Counted from the first letter of the stretch, positions 36,686 to 46,509 are shown. The stretch: 64,000 bases of DNA from Bradyrhizobium paxllaeri (GCF_001693515.2 NZ_CP042968.1:5022001-5086000), one strand, 5' to 3'. Numbers and translations: made by a program. The notes: generated by a model from the sequence alone, not told the origin.

Positions 36686-37305
36686 GGTCCGTCTTCCTTT
36701 GAAGGCAAACCCAGGCCAAGGCGTAGAGCTCGGAGCTGCGCGGCAACTCCAATATCCACATTGCCAAATTCGCTCCACAACACGCACTGCTCTGTCGTTA
36801 GAGCCGGATCCGGATCAACCCGCACTTTCGGCCGGCCCTCCTGTCCATCGCACGTAGCGAACTCGCGCGCCAGCGCATCGGCTTTCAGAGGAGAGACATG
36901 AAGGCAAATTTCCGCGCTACCATATTTTTGCTCGATCGCGTGACGAACGGTCCTCACCAACATCTCGCCTGGATCAAACGCGCCCAGCAGATCGCTCACG
37001 ATCTCCATGACGAGCTGCGGCAACTCCTGCTCCAGAATGGCTTTTCGCTGCGCAAGTGCGGAAGTCGCCTGCGCGATCAGCCGAGACATTTCCTCGGCGC
37101 CACTCTTGAAGCCATCCGCACGGCCGCGCTCCCGCTCCCGCTTATAAGCTGTCCGTCCCCAGCCGCGAACGCGTTGCAGATGCCGCTCGGCAGCCGCTCG
37201 CGCTTCTACGGCATCGCACCAGATTCCGATCTCGGCAGCCGGTATGACAGGCCCGAGCGGCCGTGTCTGGGGGGCCACCGGCAGCGCTGGGTCATCAGCT
37301 GTCAT
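36682..37305 (-). CDS. nolV: NolV, stator protein (SctL)
   Basis: 207-aa SctL/FliH-like regulator of the ATPase. The HlyIII-like coil GRADGFKSGAEEMSRLIAQA and the C-terminal FGNVDIGVAAQLRALRLGLG correspond to NolV of rhizobia. Overlaps nolU by 11 bases and rhcN by 4. Normal length. Confidence 0.9.
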   Translation of the reverse strand: MTADDPALPVAPQTRPLGPVIPAAEIGIWCDAVEARAAAERHLQRVRGWGRTAYKRERERGRADGFKSGAEEMSRLIAQATSALAQRKAILEQELPQLVMEIVSDLLGAFDPGEMLVRTVRHAIEQKYGSAEICLHVSPLKADALAREFATCDGQEGRPKVRVDPDPALTTEQCVLWSEFGNVDIGVAAQLRALRLGLGLPSKEDGP

Positions 37306-37933
37306 GCCGTGGCGTCTCCCTCAACAAATGGGCTATCACCAAGGAAAGCACTGGGCCCGCGGCATTGCGGTGTTCGGCCGCTGGATTCTCCGCAGCAGTG
37401 CCCGTGGGCAAGCGTAACAGCACGCGCGTGCGATCAAGTGCCGAGGCTTCGTTGATCCAAGCACCTAGGCAGGCATGGCCATCGTGTTCAATCTGTTGCG
37501 AAAGTAGCTCCGGATCAGCGGCAGTGGTGACTGCGACCGCGCTCGCCAAGTTCCGGATAGCGAAAGCGTGCGCTTCTGCCCCGATACGGTCGCGCAGAAT
37601 CGCAAGATGCTGCTTTGAGACGAGCTTTAGGAGCGAGCGAGCATGCCAGATACTGCCGGCAAGCAAAGCAGCCCTATTCGGATCATGGCCGAGCAGAAGA
37701 TCGTCTCTCCAGTTACGGCCGTTGGAGTCCATTTCATTACCAAGCAGCATTTCAGCAAGTCTTACCTGCAGCCTCGAGCTCTTCTGTAGCCGCACCAAAG
37801 TCGAAGCCGACAACCGGCCGTCAAGGCGTGCAGCAAATCGGGTCATATGGGCAGAAGCAGCAAGCTCGCGCAGGCCCTCAGATAGCGATTCCGACCACGT
37901 GTCAGAACCGGTAGATAGCAGCGGTATGGGCAT
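37295..37933 (-). CDS. nolU: NolU, sorting platform protein (SctK-like)
   Basis: 212-aa protein in the conserved nolT-nolU-nolV position. Blocks such as QVRLAEMLLGNEMD and LAGSIWHARSLLKLVSKQHL followed by ILRDRIGAEAHAFAIR are consistent with the NolU family, the SctK-like component. No transmembrane segment. Lies 11 bases after nolT and overlaps nolV. Confidence 0.85.
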   Translation of the reverse strand: MPIPLLSTGSDTWSESLSEGLRELAASAHMTRFAARLDGRLSASTLVRLQKSSRLQVRLAEMLLGNEMDSNGRNWRDDLLLGHDPNRAALLAGSIWHARSLLKLVSKQHLAILRDRIGAEAHAFAIRNLASAVAVTTAADPELLSQQIEHDGHACLGAWINEASALDRTRVLLRLPTGTAAENPAAEHRNAAGPVLSLVIAHLLRETPRHDS

Positions 37934-37944
37934 TTGCTCACCCC

Positions 37945-38811
37945 CTATGCCTTGTCGGAAGCGATCTTTTTACTGGGAGGCAGGATAGCCGGCGTGTTCG
38001 AACGGATGCCAAATCTGGATCGCGCGCGCGACGGCTGGGCGCGCTGACGCATAAGAGAGCCCAGGAATATGTAGCACAGAACGCCAACGGCAGCGCCACC
38101 TCCCCCGATAGCGGCCGCAAGCAGCGGGTCTGAAGTATATTTGGTCGACTGAGCGGCCGCAGCTGGCCGGGCCGGCAGTTCAAGCGGAGCCCGCTCAACT
38201 GGCACAAAGACCACCGCCACCTTGTCATAGGATAGGCCCTCGATGCTGTTGGCGACCAGCATCTTGATCTGCGGTAGCAGAACCGAGAGCTTTGCATTGG
38301 AGTTATGTCGAATGAACACCGACGCTGAGGACGGCATCGTGTCCTGGCGCAAGAGATCATTTTTCGGCAAAACAACGTGGACGCGCGCCGATATGACGCC
38401 TTCGATATCGCTAATCGTGCGCGACAATTCTTCGCTCAGGGCATAAACGTAGCGGGCGCGTTCCTCGATCGGCGAGGCAACCAGGCCCGATCCTTTGAAC
38501 ACCTCGCCGAGGTTCTTGAAAGGCTGGCGCGGCAAACCTTCTAGATTTAGCAGCTCAATCGAAAAGGCCAACTGCTTCTGCTCGACCTGGATCGTGCTGG
38601 TCCCGTCCTTGGCAGTAACACGGACCGCATCGACACCCTTACTAAGCAGGAGCGCAAGCATCTCATTGGCCTCGCGCTCCTGCACTTTGGTGTAGAGATC
38701 GGCCTTACAGCCAATCAAGGGGAGGAGAAGCGATAGCACGGCAAAAACACGCAATCGCCGACCGGATAGGCGGGCATGGCCGTTTTGTCCATAGATGAAA
38801 CCAGACGTCAA
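37945..38811 (-). CDS. nolT: NolT/RhcJ, inner ring lipoprotein (SctJ)
   Basis: 288-aa YscJ-family lipoprotein of the inner membrane ring. Signal sequence AVLSLLLPLIGC with lipobox (Cys about residue 35) followed by KADLYTKVQEREANEMLALL, the SctJ hallmark; ring domains to about 210 (YALSEELSRTISDIEGVISA, VHVVLPKNDLL), and one C-terminal transmembrane helix (AAAIGGGGAAVGVLCYIFLG). Sits 5 bases after nolB. Confidence 0.94.
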   Translation of the reverse strand: MTSGFIYGQNGHARLSGRRLRVFAVLSLLLPLIGCKADLYTKVQEREANEMLALLLSKGVDAVRVTAKDGTSTIQVEQKQLAFSIELLNLEGLPRQPFKNLGEVFKGSGLVASPIEERARYVYALSEELSRTISDIEGVISARVHVVLPKNDLLRQDTMPSSASVFIRHNSNAKLSVLLPQIKMLVANSIEGLSYDKVAVVFVPVERAPLELPARPAAAAQSTKYTSDPLLAAAIGGGGAAVGVLCYIFLGSLMRQRAQPSRARSRFGIRSNTPAILPPSKKIASDKA

Positions 38812-38816
38812 CGAAC

Positions 38817-39341
38817 TCAGCCCGCCGATAGCAATTTGTTCAAAGATGAGCTGACCGCGCTGGTGCTCTTGGACACGAGCGAAACCTCGACGACACCCTT
38901 GTAAACGTCTCGCAGACCCGCAACCATCGCGTCGAAGTCGAGCACCCCTTCCGGCTTGCCCGCAGGATTCGTCCCGACTAGCTGCGACCGAGAAAGCGGC
39001 TGGGCGGCCGGCCCAGGTTGAACGGCCTTCGAAATGGCCGCCACACCGCCGCTCGTTACAGAAGGAACGGGGTTGCCCCGATACATCGAAGAGAGAGCCT
39101 GGAGCACGCGCTCGCCAGGCGGGCTAGCCTGCACTGTTGCACGCTGAACCTCTGACACAGCAGGAACGGACGCTGCCCGATCTGTAACTGATGAGGCCGC
39201 GCCTGATGTCGAAGCGACATGCAAAAGAGTCTGCTGAAACTGGCTCTGCTGGCCGATGGCTGCCGGCTGGCAGAGCCTGGATAGACCGTCGGCAGGGTTC
39301 AGAGAGATCGGCGTAGCGCCTAGCATGATCGAAGGTGTCAT
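38817..39341 (-). CDS. nolB: NolB (SctI-type inner rod protein)
   Basis: 174-aa protein that in rhizobial T3SS corresponds to the inner rod/early secreted component NolB (NopB). The ATG at 39341 (MTPSIMLGATPISLNPADGL) was chosen over the upstream ATG at 39413: it matches the duplicated nolB start at 45.5 kb and leaves the tts box outside the gene. The C-terminal VLDFDAMVAGLRDVYKGVVE block is typical. First gene of the operon nolB-rhcU, driven by the tts box at 39400-39424. Confidence 0.88.
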   Translation of the reverse strand: MTPSIMLGATPISLNPADGLSRLCQPAAIGQQSQFQQTLLHVASTSGAASSVTDRAASVPAVSEVQRATVQASPPGERVLQALSSMYRGNPVPSVTSGGVAAISKAVQPGPAAQPLSRSQLVGTNPAGKPEGVLDFDAMVAGLRDVYKGVVEVSLVSKSTSAVSSSLNKLLSAG

Positions 39342-39399
39342 TGGTTTGGCGTCGATGAGATTCGACGTTGTTAAGAATTGATGGTCAATACCGTAAAGA

Positions 39400-39424
39400 G
39401 GCGAGCTGACCACAAGCTGACGAA
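39400..39424 (-). promoter_or_regulatory. tts box of the nolB operon
   Basis: Reverse strand reads TCGTCAGCTTGTGGTCAGCT, close to the tts consensus GTCAG-CTTNTCG-AAGCT, about 60 bases before the nolB start. The duplicated region has the same element at 45586-45611. Confidence 0.82.
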
Positions 39425-39517
39425 TGCGCGAGCCATAAGGCCATTTTAAAGATCACGTTTGGCTTCCAATTTAGGTGAAGCCTTAATACCTGTTCTCAGG
39501 CCGAAGGGACTTTGGAA

Positions 39518-40040
39518 TGCTAAGCCGACGCACGATCCTGAACTGAACCGAGTTGCGGGCGCAGGAGTTTTCCTTTGCACCGGGATACTCACGGCATTTG
39601 GGCTCCGCTCTCGCGGCCTTCGGCAGCTATTAGCTACACGGTTCTGGATCAGGACCTGTCTGCCGCACTGCTGGAATTCGGTAACAACCTCAATATCAGA
39701 GTAAATGTCAGCACCGAGGTGGAGGGTTCGGATTCGCGGGCGTATGCCGGATCTGCCACCGCGCGATTTCCTCGACCGGTTGACCAATCTCTACAATCTT
39801 CAATGGTACTACGATGGGCTCGTGCTGTATGCATCTGCTGCGAATGAGGCGCGCAGTCGTCTGCTTGTGTTGAAGCCGATCAGCTTCGATGCATTCAAAG
39901 CGGCGCTCGATGCACTCAACATCTCCGACGAGCGCTATGTTGAGAGACCGCCACGGGGAAATAGGGGTCCGCCACTCGTCGTGGCGCTAGTGGACCAGAG
40001 GCTCAACGGCCGCATGGCCGAACGACAGGCGCGGCCACGC
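39518..40040 (+). pseudogene. Decayed rhcC1 next to nolB
   Basis: Aligns with the intact rhcC1 at 45703: MLSRRTILN is followed by a stop because about 15 bases are lost, and later frames give AGVFLCTG, YTVLDQDLSAALLEFGNNLN, LTNLYNLQWYYDGLVLY and LLVLKPISFDAFKAAL. Several frameshifts (near 39530, 39610, 39730) interrupt it and the C-terminus diverges after about 40040. This is the position where rhcC1 normally lies (divergent to nolB), so the resident copy appears to have died while the displaced copy stayed intact. Confidence 0.9.
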
Positions 40041-40551
40041 TCTCTCACCGCCGAGAAGCCGCTTGGGCACCGGCGTCTGCGGAGAAAAATGCTCCGGATT
40101 TCCAGCTTGTAGGCTCCGTATTGGTATCTGAGAGCGAATCAACGGCTTTGCCACCTCTGCGGCCTAAACATTCCTGAATAAAGATCCGGTCGTCGCAGCA
40201 TTTCGAGGCAATATCGATCAGCTGCTCGATGCCGTGAAACTGCCGAGAGTACCTCTTTCGAGAGCTAGGGCGCTGGCGGAGTTCATGTCTAGGACCGTCC
40301 GGGCGCTCCCTATTCGCTGGCACGTCAGGTCCCACTCCCGTGCGACTTGCTCGGAGCCAGAAGCATTCGCAGAAGACGCCTCCACGCCCGGCAAGATCAT
40401 CCCGGAACGTTGGCGAAATCATCTCGGACGGCGCAGGCCGCAGCGCGTCGGTACACGCGCGCGAGATCGTCGGAATTCGCAGTTTCGCTGCCATGGGATG
40501 TTGGGCGCATCGAAACGAAGAACTCGGGGACTCCCAGCCCAAGCGCGTTCT
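40041..40551. other. No gene recognised
   Basis: About 500 bases with open but unconvincing frames. A + strand frame ends in APDFQLVGSVLVSESES then stop (about 40090-40176), and another carries AFRGNIDQLLDAVKLP; both may be scraps of tts-locus genes but cannot be named. Confidence 0.35.
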
Positions 40552-43179
40552 TCAGTCGCTTTGAGGGTGATAGATGAGATAAACGACGTGGCCGGATCCC
40601 AAGATCGCGTTACTTTGCCTGCTCCTTAACTCGGCCGTGTAGAGCTCACCGTTTATGGTGAACTGTATGCGCCGGTTCTGCGGGGTCGGAAGCAGGTTCC
40701 ACGTGTTCAGTATGTACATCATGCCGCTGTGCGAGACCTCTCGGCCCTGGCCTTGATTGTCCCAGCGGCTGTGGTTCCAATCGTCGCCGAGAAAAGGTCC
40801 GATATCCGGTAACTCCGCTCGGGGGCGATAGGCCCCTGACGATCCAGGAGACGACGAGCCGGCGCCCCGCATCGGTTGAGCATGGTCACGCAACTCGGAC
40901 CGTGTGATTGGATTGAGATCAACCAGTGATTCAGCACTGCCATGAACGTCTGAGGGCGCGCTGGCTGACGCCGGCTCGCGGAGCGGCTGACGCGATCTCC
41001 GGACTTCACTCATCTGCCTAGCGCGCGGATGATGGATGAGTTGAACGTCCCTGCGTCCTGCCGGTCCCAACGTGGCCGAGTAAAGCTGACTCTCGATGGT
41101 GAACTGTGTTGGGCCGAACTGATTCGGCAAGAGGCCGACGTTACCGAGTATGTCGATCAGGGTGTCCGAGGCAGGTTGGGAACGGTGGCGCCAGTTGTCG
41201 ACCATATGTCCGACTTCCGGTAGCTCTTGAGGGGGCAATGATGGCCCGATGAACGACGGGGGTCTGGCGATACCACGCGCCGGCGCAGAGTGCGCATAGT
41301 CAAACTCAGACGCTGTGGGCGCATTCGGATCAGGCACTGGCTCAAGGCCGCCGTAGATATTTGACGCCGCAGCCCTGGCAGACGACCATGGCTCGGGTTG
41401 TTGCACCTGTTCACTAAGCCAGTCCCAATAGCTGGGCTGCGAGCCACGATACGGCGTGGACGACGTCGGAGTGGGTTCTTGCATCTGCTCTCTCAACCAA
41501 TCCCAAGCTCCCGTGCTCGGGGTAGCCGGGGTTGCCGGAAGCTCCTGATACGAGCTACTGGGCTGCAGTCCACGATGTGGTGTGGACGATGGAGTGGGTT
41601 CTTGCATCGCTTCCCTAAACCAATCCCACGCTCCCGCGCTCGGGCTAGCTGGCGTTGCCGGAAGCTCCTGATAGGAGCTGGGCTGCAGGCCACGGTGTGG
41701 TGCGGACGATGACGGAGCTGGTTCTTGCATCACTTCCGTAAACCAATCCCACGCTCCCTCGCTCGGAGTAGCGGGCGTTGCCGGAAGCTCCTGAAGCGAG
41801 CTCGGCTGCGGAGCGCCTTGCCCGGCGAGCGAGCCCGCTTGTCCTGGTGGACCCAACCCCAGCGCTCGGTTCGCCTCGACAGCTTGTTGATATTGCCAGA
41901 GCCTTGGCAACGACGTCCTGAGAAGATTCCGCAAGCGAACGTCATCGCCCGCAAACTCGTCGGCCTCGGCACGTAAAGCCTCTAGATTCTCAACCCGACC
42001 CGTGATTGAGGGCTTCTGTGTCGTCTGAAGCCAGGCGCTGAACTGGCGAAGTGCCCAAAGGTTCACGCCGATTTTCGGGGCCACCTCGTTGAATCCGAGA
42101 AAAAGCGCCTCGTCATCCGCGCTGGCGGAAACTTCCTGTGGAGGGAACGGCTGCGGCGCGCTGGCGCGTTGTCGGTAGTCCTGAAGAAGATTCCACGCGC
42201 GTGGAAACTCTCTAAGATACGAGCCCTTCCCAGAGTTAATATAGCGGTCTCGCTCCTCGGGGCCAGCCTGAGTAATACTCACCCCGCGCCCGTTGAGCCA
42301 CCTACCGAAGCTGTTAAGAGCCCTACGGTACTCCTGCATGGTCACCTCCGCAAAGCCGCGCTTAACGCCTTCGTCACACGCAGCGTTGATGAGCGCCTCG
42401 TCCTCGGGGACGAGAGCCTCGACCCGCCGGCCGCCCCGCGGCAATGTCATCACCGACGCTCCAACTGCGGTGACGGGAGCCTCAACCGGCCGGCCCCCTC
42501 GCGTCAACGTTGTCACCGGCGCACCGACTGCGAATTGCTCGAGCCTTGTCAACGCTGCCTCGATACGAGCGCCCAAGCCAACATCATTGGCCGCAAACTC
42601 GTTCCCCTCGGCACGCAATGCCTGAAGATTCTCTAGTCGGCTGCTGATTGGTGGCTTCTGCTTCGCCTGACTCCAGGCGCTGAAGTTGCGCAGTACCTCT
42701 AGATCCCTTCGGATGGTGCGATCGCTTGGTCCGCTTTTCTTGGCTTCCTCGCGGATCGTGCCATCCCTGGCTCGGCTTTTCTTTGATGCCTCGCGGAATC
42801 TAGAAAAAAGCTCCTCGTCCGGGCCAGCGTTCTCGCGGCTTCGCTTGGACGGCACTTCAGTCGAATGGCCGAAGGGAGTATGGGCTATGTCTAGGCTTTG
42901 GCGCGTTCTGCTGAATGCGTGGTCCTGAATGGGCGGCACCTGCATCAAATCGCCGACATCAGTGCGCCGAATCGCTTCACCTCGGTCTGCGGTTTGCCCA
43001 TCAGGCGAACCCGCTTCTGCGGAGTTCTCATAAGACGCACTGTGTTGCAGCTCGCTCAGCTGCTGCTCAAACATCGCTTGCTGGCTCATATTGCCCGGTT
43101 CTTGCTCCTGCTGCTGCAGCGGGCCGTTGTACGCCTGAAACTCACCAGGGCTGAATGGGTTGATGTTGTTGCGGTCCAC
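40552..43179 (-). CDS. 875-aa repeat-rich type III effector candidate
   Basis: GTG-started protein with AAGGACG upstream and a tts box about 240 bases before it. Visible parts: Q-rich N-terminus (1-60); a basic PSKRSRENAG patch near 110 that could be a nuclear signal; three copies of a helical unit resembling the SAM-like N-domain of tyrosine recombinases (FSAWSQAKQKPPISSRLENL, FGRWLNGRGVSI, FSAWLQTTQKPSITGRVENL) between about 165 and 445; four tandem units of about 38 residues with QELPATPATPS and GAWDWFREAMQEPTPSS (about 475-640); and two copies of a C-terminal unit (TLIDILGNVGLLP and MMYILNTWNLLPTPQN). No protease or other enzyme motif was recognised. Effector status is inferred from tts box, composition and shared domain with the 46732 gene. 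Confidence 0.75.
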   Translation of the reverse strand: MDRNNINPFSPGEFQAYNGPLQQQEQEPGNMSQQAMFEQQLSELQHSASYENSAEAGSPDGQTADRGEAIRRTDVGDLMQVPPIQDHAFSRTRQSLDIAHTPFGHSTEVPSKRSRENAGPDEELFSRFREASKKSRARDGTIREEAKKSGPSDRTIRRDLEVLRNFSAWSQAKQKPPISSRLENLQALRAEGNEFAANDVGLGARIEAALTRLEQFAVGAPVTTLTRGGRPVEAPVTAVGASVMTLPRGGRRVEALVPEDEALINAACDEGVKRGFAEVTMQEYRRALNSFGRWLNGRGVSITQAGPEERDRYINSGKGSYLREFPRAWNLLQDYRQRASAPQPFPPQEVSASADDEALFLGFNEVAPKIGVNLWALRQFSAWLQTTQKPSITGRVENLEALRAEADEFAGDDVRLRNLLRTSLPRLWQYQQAVEANRALGLGPPGQAGSLAGQGAPQPSSLQELPATPATPSEGAWDWFTEVMQEPAPSSSAPHRGLQPSSYQELPATPASPSAGAWDWFREAMQEPTPSSTPHRGLQPSSSYQELPATPATPSTGAWDWLREQMQEPTPTSSTPYRGSQPSYWDWLSEQVQQPEPWSSARAAASNIYGGLEPVPDPNAPTASEFDYAHSAPARGIARPPSFIGPSLPPQELPEVGHMVDNWRHRSQPASDTLIDILGNVGLLPNQFGPTQFTIESQLYSATLGPAGRRDVQLIHHPRARQMSEVRRSRQPLREPASASAPSDVHGSAESLVDLNPITRSELRDHAQPMRGAGSSSPGSSGAYRPRAELPDIGPFLGDDWNHSRWDNQGQGREVSHSGMMYILNTWNLLPTPQNRRIQFTINGELYTAELRSRQSNAILGSGHVVYLIYHPQSD

Positions 43180-43420
43180 TCTAATCGTCCTTGAGAATGT
43201 CGATTGTGCGCAAATCCGCCAGCTCAGCTCGGACGTGTGCCCGGCTCAAGGCGAGGGAGGCTTCAACAGCAAATCTCGTTGTCCAATCGAAAACAGCACT
43301 GGCGCAGCTGCAAGCCGCGATCCTCCGATTACATCGAGCCCATCCCGACTACCGCGCTGCCGCGTTCATTCCATTTGCGCCCGCTAGGCGGCCTCGCCCT
43401 TGAGAATCCAGTTCTCATTT

Positions 43421-43452
43421 TAGGATGCTTAGCTTTCTAAAAGCTGACGAGT
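43421..43452 (-). promoter_or_regulatory. tts box of the 875-aa effector gene
   Basis: Reverse strand reads CTCGTCAGCTTTTAGAAAGC followed by TAAGCATCCT: a near-perfect GTCAGCTTNT and GAAAGCTA arrangement. Confidence 0.82.
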
Positions 43453-43724
43453 TCTCAGGATGATTCAATTGTGTGGTTCTGCTTCGTCTCTACTGAAGAG
43501 CCGTGACACGTAAGGCATAACGGTTTACCCGCGACGAGCCAATCCTACGCGCTGATGGGCCAATGCGCGATTATCTCGCCTGGCGACATATCTATGACGG
43601 GAGCTCGCTTCATCGATCAAGCTCCGTAACCAATGGGCGCACCAAGTAAGTGTTACGTCCTTGGACGCAGCATCGGCGCATCTTTAGCGCGCCGATGCTG
43701 ATGACGGCTTTGGGCAAAACTGGC
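43453..43724. other. Spacer before IS256 copy 2
   Basis: About 270 bases without a gene. The inverted repeat GCATCGGCGC/GCGCCGATGC near 43671-43698 forms a strong hairpin that could end transcription. Confidence 0.45.
43718..43724. repeat. IS256 copy 2 flanking direct repeat
   Basis: AACTGGC before the element recurs at 45155-45161 after it. Seven bases match; copy 1 has a 9-base duplication. Confidence 0.65.
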
Positions 43725-45154
43725 GGAGATGTCCCGATCGCTGTTGAACTACGTCGGACCGGCGTTGGCGGAATGAATGTTACGCGGCTCTCGTGACGTG
43801 GGCAACGGGCTTGATCGTCATGCGATCGTGGTGAGCTTGAAGGGCCGCACGCAGAACCGACAATTGCTTATGCGCCTTCAATCGTCGGAAGCCCTTGTTG
43901 GCCTCGATCATGCCGGCCGCGACCCATCGCAAGGCCATGCCGGCATCCCGCCAGCGTTTGACGTTGCGCGTGACGCGGCGAATGGTACCCATCATGTTCT
44001 CGGCGATGTTGGTACAGGCGAGCGATCGACGCAGCTCCTTCGGCAGCTTCAACCGGACGACAGTCAGGATTTCGTCGAGGCCTTCGAGAATGCTGGCCGC
44101 TACGCCGGGCCATTGCTGGTCGAGTCGACGCGCGAGATTGCGGATCAATTTTTCAGCCTTGTCGGCATCATCGAGCTCCCAGGCCTGGCGCAGCACCCGA
44201 CGGGTGGCCGCATGATGCTCTTTCGGCAGGCGTTCCGTGATGTTGCGCGCCTTGTGGATCTGACAGCGCTGGATCGCGGCGGCCGAACCGAAGGTGCGGC
44301 GGATCGCCTTCGACAACGCTTTCGCGCCGTCGACGATGAACAGTCTTGGCACCGTCGGGGCGAGCCCGCGGGAGACCAGGTTGTCCAGCAGGGCTTGAAC
44401 CGTTGCGGCGTTCTCGGTTGCCCCTTCCACCAGCGCCAGCGGATGCTTGTTGCCTTCACCGTCGACCCCGATCGCGGCGACCAGCACGAGATCGTCGCCG
44501 AGATGCAGCCCGTCGATTTGAACCACCAGAAGGTCGAGCGCGGACAGATCGGCAGCCATGAAGTCGGCCAGCCGCGCCGCCGACAGCGCCACAAACCTCC
44601 GCGAGGCCGCCGACTTCGAAACCCCCGATCCGGGCGGTGCCGGCACATCACCCTCGGGCAGCCGGACAGCGCGGCCGAACCGGCGCGTCGATACATTGAT
44701 CAGCATCAGGTTCATCGCCCAGCGACCAAGCCAGTCCTCCTCCGCCGCCGTTTCCCAGCTCGGGATCGTGACCTCGCGGCCGTCCAGGCCCCGGACCCGC
44801 GGGCGCTCGACCTCGATCTTGCCGCCGTGGAAGCCGATCCGTCCCCGCGTTCGGCCCCAACGGTGCGCCCGCCGCGCCGCGTCGCGACCGTGGCGCGGCC
44901 CGCAGGCCGCCGTGACATCCGCCTCCATCATCGTGCCGAGCGCCTCGATCCCTGCCGCAAGGCAGAACCGATCGAAGCTCGCCCGCACTTCTGCAAACGC
45001 TTCGTCCACAGCCCCGGTCGCCGGCGAACCAGCCGGTGTGATATCTCTCGTCATGGCGTTGCTCTCCTTTGTGGAATCAGCACCCCGAGCCTACCGGCTC
45101 AAGGGGGGCAACGCCGACCTCTTCAGAAATTCAACAGAACCCCGGGACATCCCC
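43725..45154 (-). mobile_element. IS256-family insertion sequence, copy 2 (1430 bp, inverted)
   Basis: Same length and ends as copy 1 at 1700-3129 but in opposite orientation; the protein and every side frame are identical, so the DNA copies appear identical or nearly so. It inserted between the 875-aa effector gene and the duplicated nolB start. Confidence 0.93.
43780..45054 (-). CDS. IS256/mutator-type transposase
   Basis: 424 residues, identical in translation to 1800-3074. All catalytic blocks are intact (VVQIDGLHLGDD, IQRCQIHKARNITERLP, NIAENMMGTIRRVTRN). Confidence 0.95.
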   Translation of the reverse strand: MTRDITPAGSPATGAVDEAFAEVRASFDRFCLAAGIEALGTMMEADVTAACGPRHGRDAARRAHRWGRTRGRIGFHGGKIEVERPRVRGLDGREVTIPSWETAAEEDWLGRWAMNLMLINVSTRRFGRAVRLPEGDVPAPPGSGVSKSAASRRFVALSAARLADFMAADLSALDLLVVQIDGLHLGDDLVLVAAIGVDGEGNKHPLALVEGATENAATVQALLDNLVSRGLAPTVPRLFIVDGAKALSKAIRRTFGSAAAIQRCQIHKARNITERLPKEHHAATRRVLRQAWELDDADKAEKLIRNLARRLDQQWPGVAASILEGLDEILTVVRLKLPKELRRSLACTNIAENMMGTIRRVTRNVKRWRDAGMALRWVAAGMIEANKGFRRLKAHKQLSVLRAALQAHHDRMTIKPVAHVTRAA

Positions 45155-45161
45155 AACTGGC

Positions 45162-45540
<379 letters not shown>

Positions 45541-45585
45541 TGAAACATCGCCGTTGTTAAGAATTGATGGTCAATACCGTAAAGA

Positions 45586-45611
45586 GGCCAGCTGACCGCA
45601 AGCTGACGACC
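45586..45611 (-). promoter_or_regulatory. tts box left with the nolB remnant
   Basis: Reverse strand GTCGTCAGCTTGCGGTCAGC is the duplicate of the nolB tts box. It now points at a dead nolB start. Confidence 0.75.
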
Positions 45612-45702
45612 ACGCGAGCTATAAGGCCATTTTAGAGATCACGCTCGGCTTCCAATTTGGGCGAAGTCTTGATACTTGTTCTCAGGACTAAAGGACTTGG
45701 GA

Positions 45703-46401
45703 ATGCTAAGCCGACGCACCATCCTGAACATTTTGAACCGATTTGCGGGCGCAGGAGTTTTCCTTTGCACCGGCGCACTCACGGCTTTTGGGGCTCAGCT
45801 CTCGCTGCCTTCGGCACCTTATAGCTACACTGTTCTGGATCAGGACCTGTCTGCCGCACTGCTGGAATTCGGTAACAACCTCAATATCAGAGTAAACGTA
45901 AGCGGCGAAGTGAAGGGTCGGATTCGCGGGCGCATGCCAGATCTGCCACCGCGCGAGTTCCTCGATCGGTTGACCAATCTCTACAATCTTCAATGGTACT
46001 ACGATGGGCTCGTGCTGTATGTATCTGCTGCAAGCGAGGCGCAAAGTCGTCTGCTTGTATTGAAGCCGATCAGCTTCGATGCATTCAAAGCGGCCCTCGA
46101 TGCACTCGACATCTCCGACGAGCGCTATCTTGTGAGACCGGCACCAGGAGATGGCCTCGTCCTGGTTTCTGGTCCACCACGTTTCATCGCGCTCTTGGAT
46201 CAGACGCTTAACGGCCTAGTAGAGGAGGCGCAGGCGCGGCCGCACGCTGCGATCGAAAGGCAGCCGCGGGAATCGGTGCTGAAGTTATTTCGTGGCTCCT
46301 CAACCACGGTCGTTCGCGATGGACGACCGGAAGCCCCCTATTCTTCCGACGCGCCGCGTCAGGACAGCATCGTGCGCGAGCCTGCGCCAGGCCAGAGATG
46401 A
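45703..46401 (+). CDS. rhcC1: RhcC1, N-terminal secretin component
   Basis: 232-aa exported protein forming the periplasmic N-terminal part of the split T3SS secretin. Signal peptide NRFAGAGVFLCTGALTAFGA, then N0/N1-type domains (YTVLDQDLSAALLEFGNNLN, LPPREFLDRLTNLYNLQWYY, LLVLKPISFDAFKAAL, DGLVLVSGPPRFIALL). ATG at 45703 is used rather than the frame opening at 45676 because the signal peptide begins there and it aligns with the decayed copy. It is the only intact rhcC1 in the window and lies apart from nolB because of the rearrangement. Confidence 0.9.
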   Translation: MLSRRTILNILNRFAGAGVFLCTGALTAFGAQLSLPSAPYSYTVLDQDLSAALLEFGNNLNIRVNVSGEVKGRIRGRMPDLPPREFLDRLTNLYNLQWYYDGLVLYVSAASEAQSRLLVLKPISFDAFKAALDALDISDERYLVRPAPGDGLVLVSGPPRFIALLDQTLNGLVEEAQARPHAAIERQPRESVLKLFRGSSTTVVRDGRPEAPYSSDAPRQDSIVREPAPGQR

Positions 46402-46474
46402 AATTGAAAATGCGCGGCAGTTTTCGGCGGAGGTCAATGCCGTCTCCATTGGCTCATTGCGAATCCTTTTGACG

Positions 46475-46509
46475 CTCGTCAGTTTCTCGAAAGCTCACTC
46501 TCTTAGCAT
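46475..46509 (+). promoter_or_regulatory. tts box of the 249-aa effector gene
   Basis: CTCGTCAGTTTCTCGAAAGC followed by TCACTCTCTTAGCATGAG: close to the consensus including the trailing TAGCATGAG seen at 53335 and 56265. Confidence 0.88.

Noticed and set aside
36291..37988. Forward frames opposite rhcN, nolV and nolU
   Set aside because: Shadows of well-supported genes.
41400..41830. Regular DNA repeats suggesting an array
   Set aside because: They are in-frame coding repeats of the 875-aa protein.
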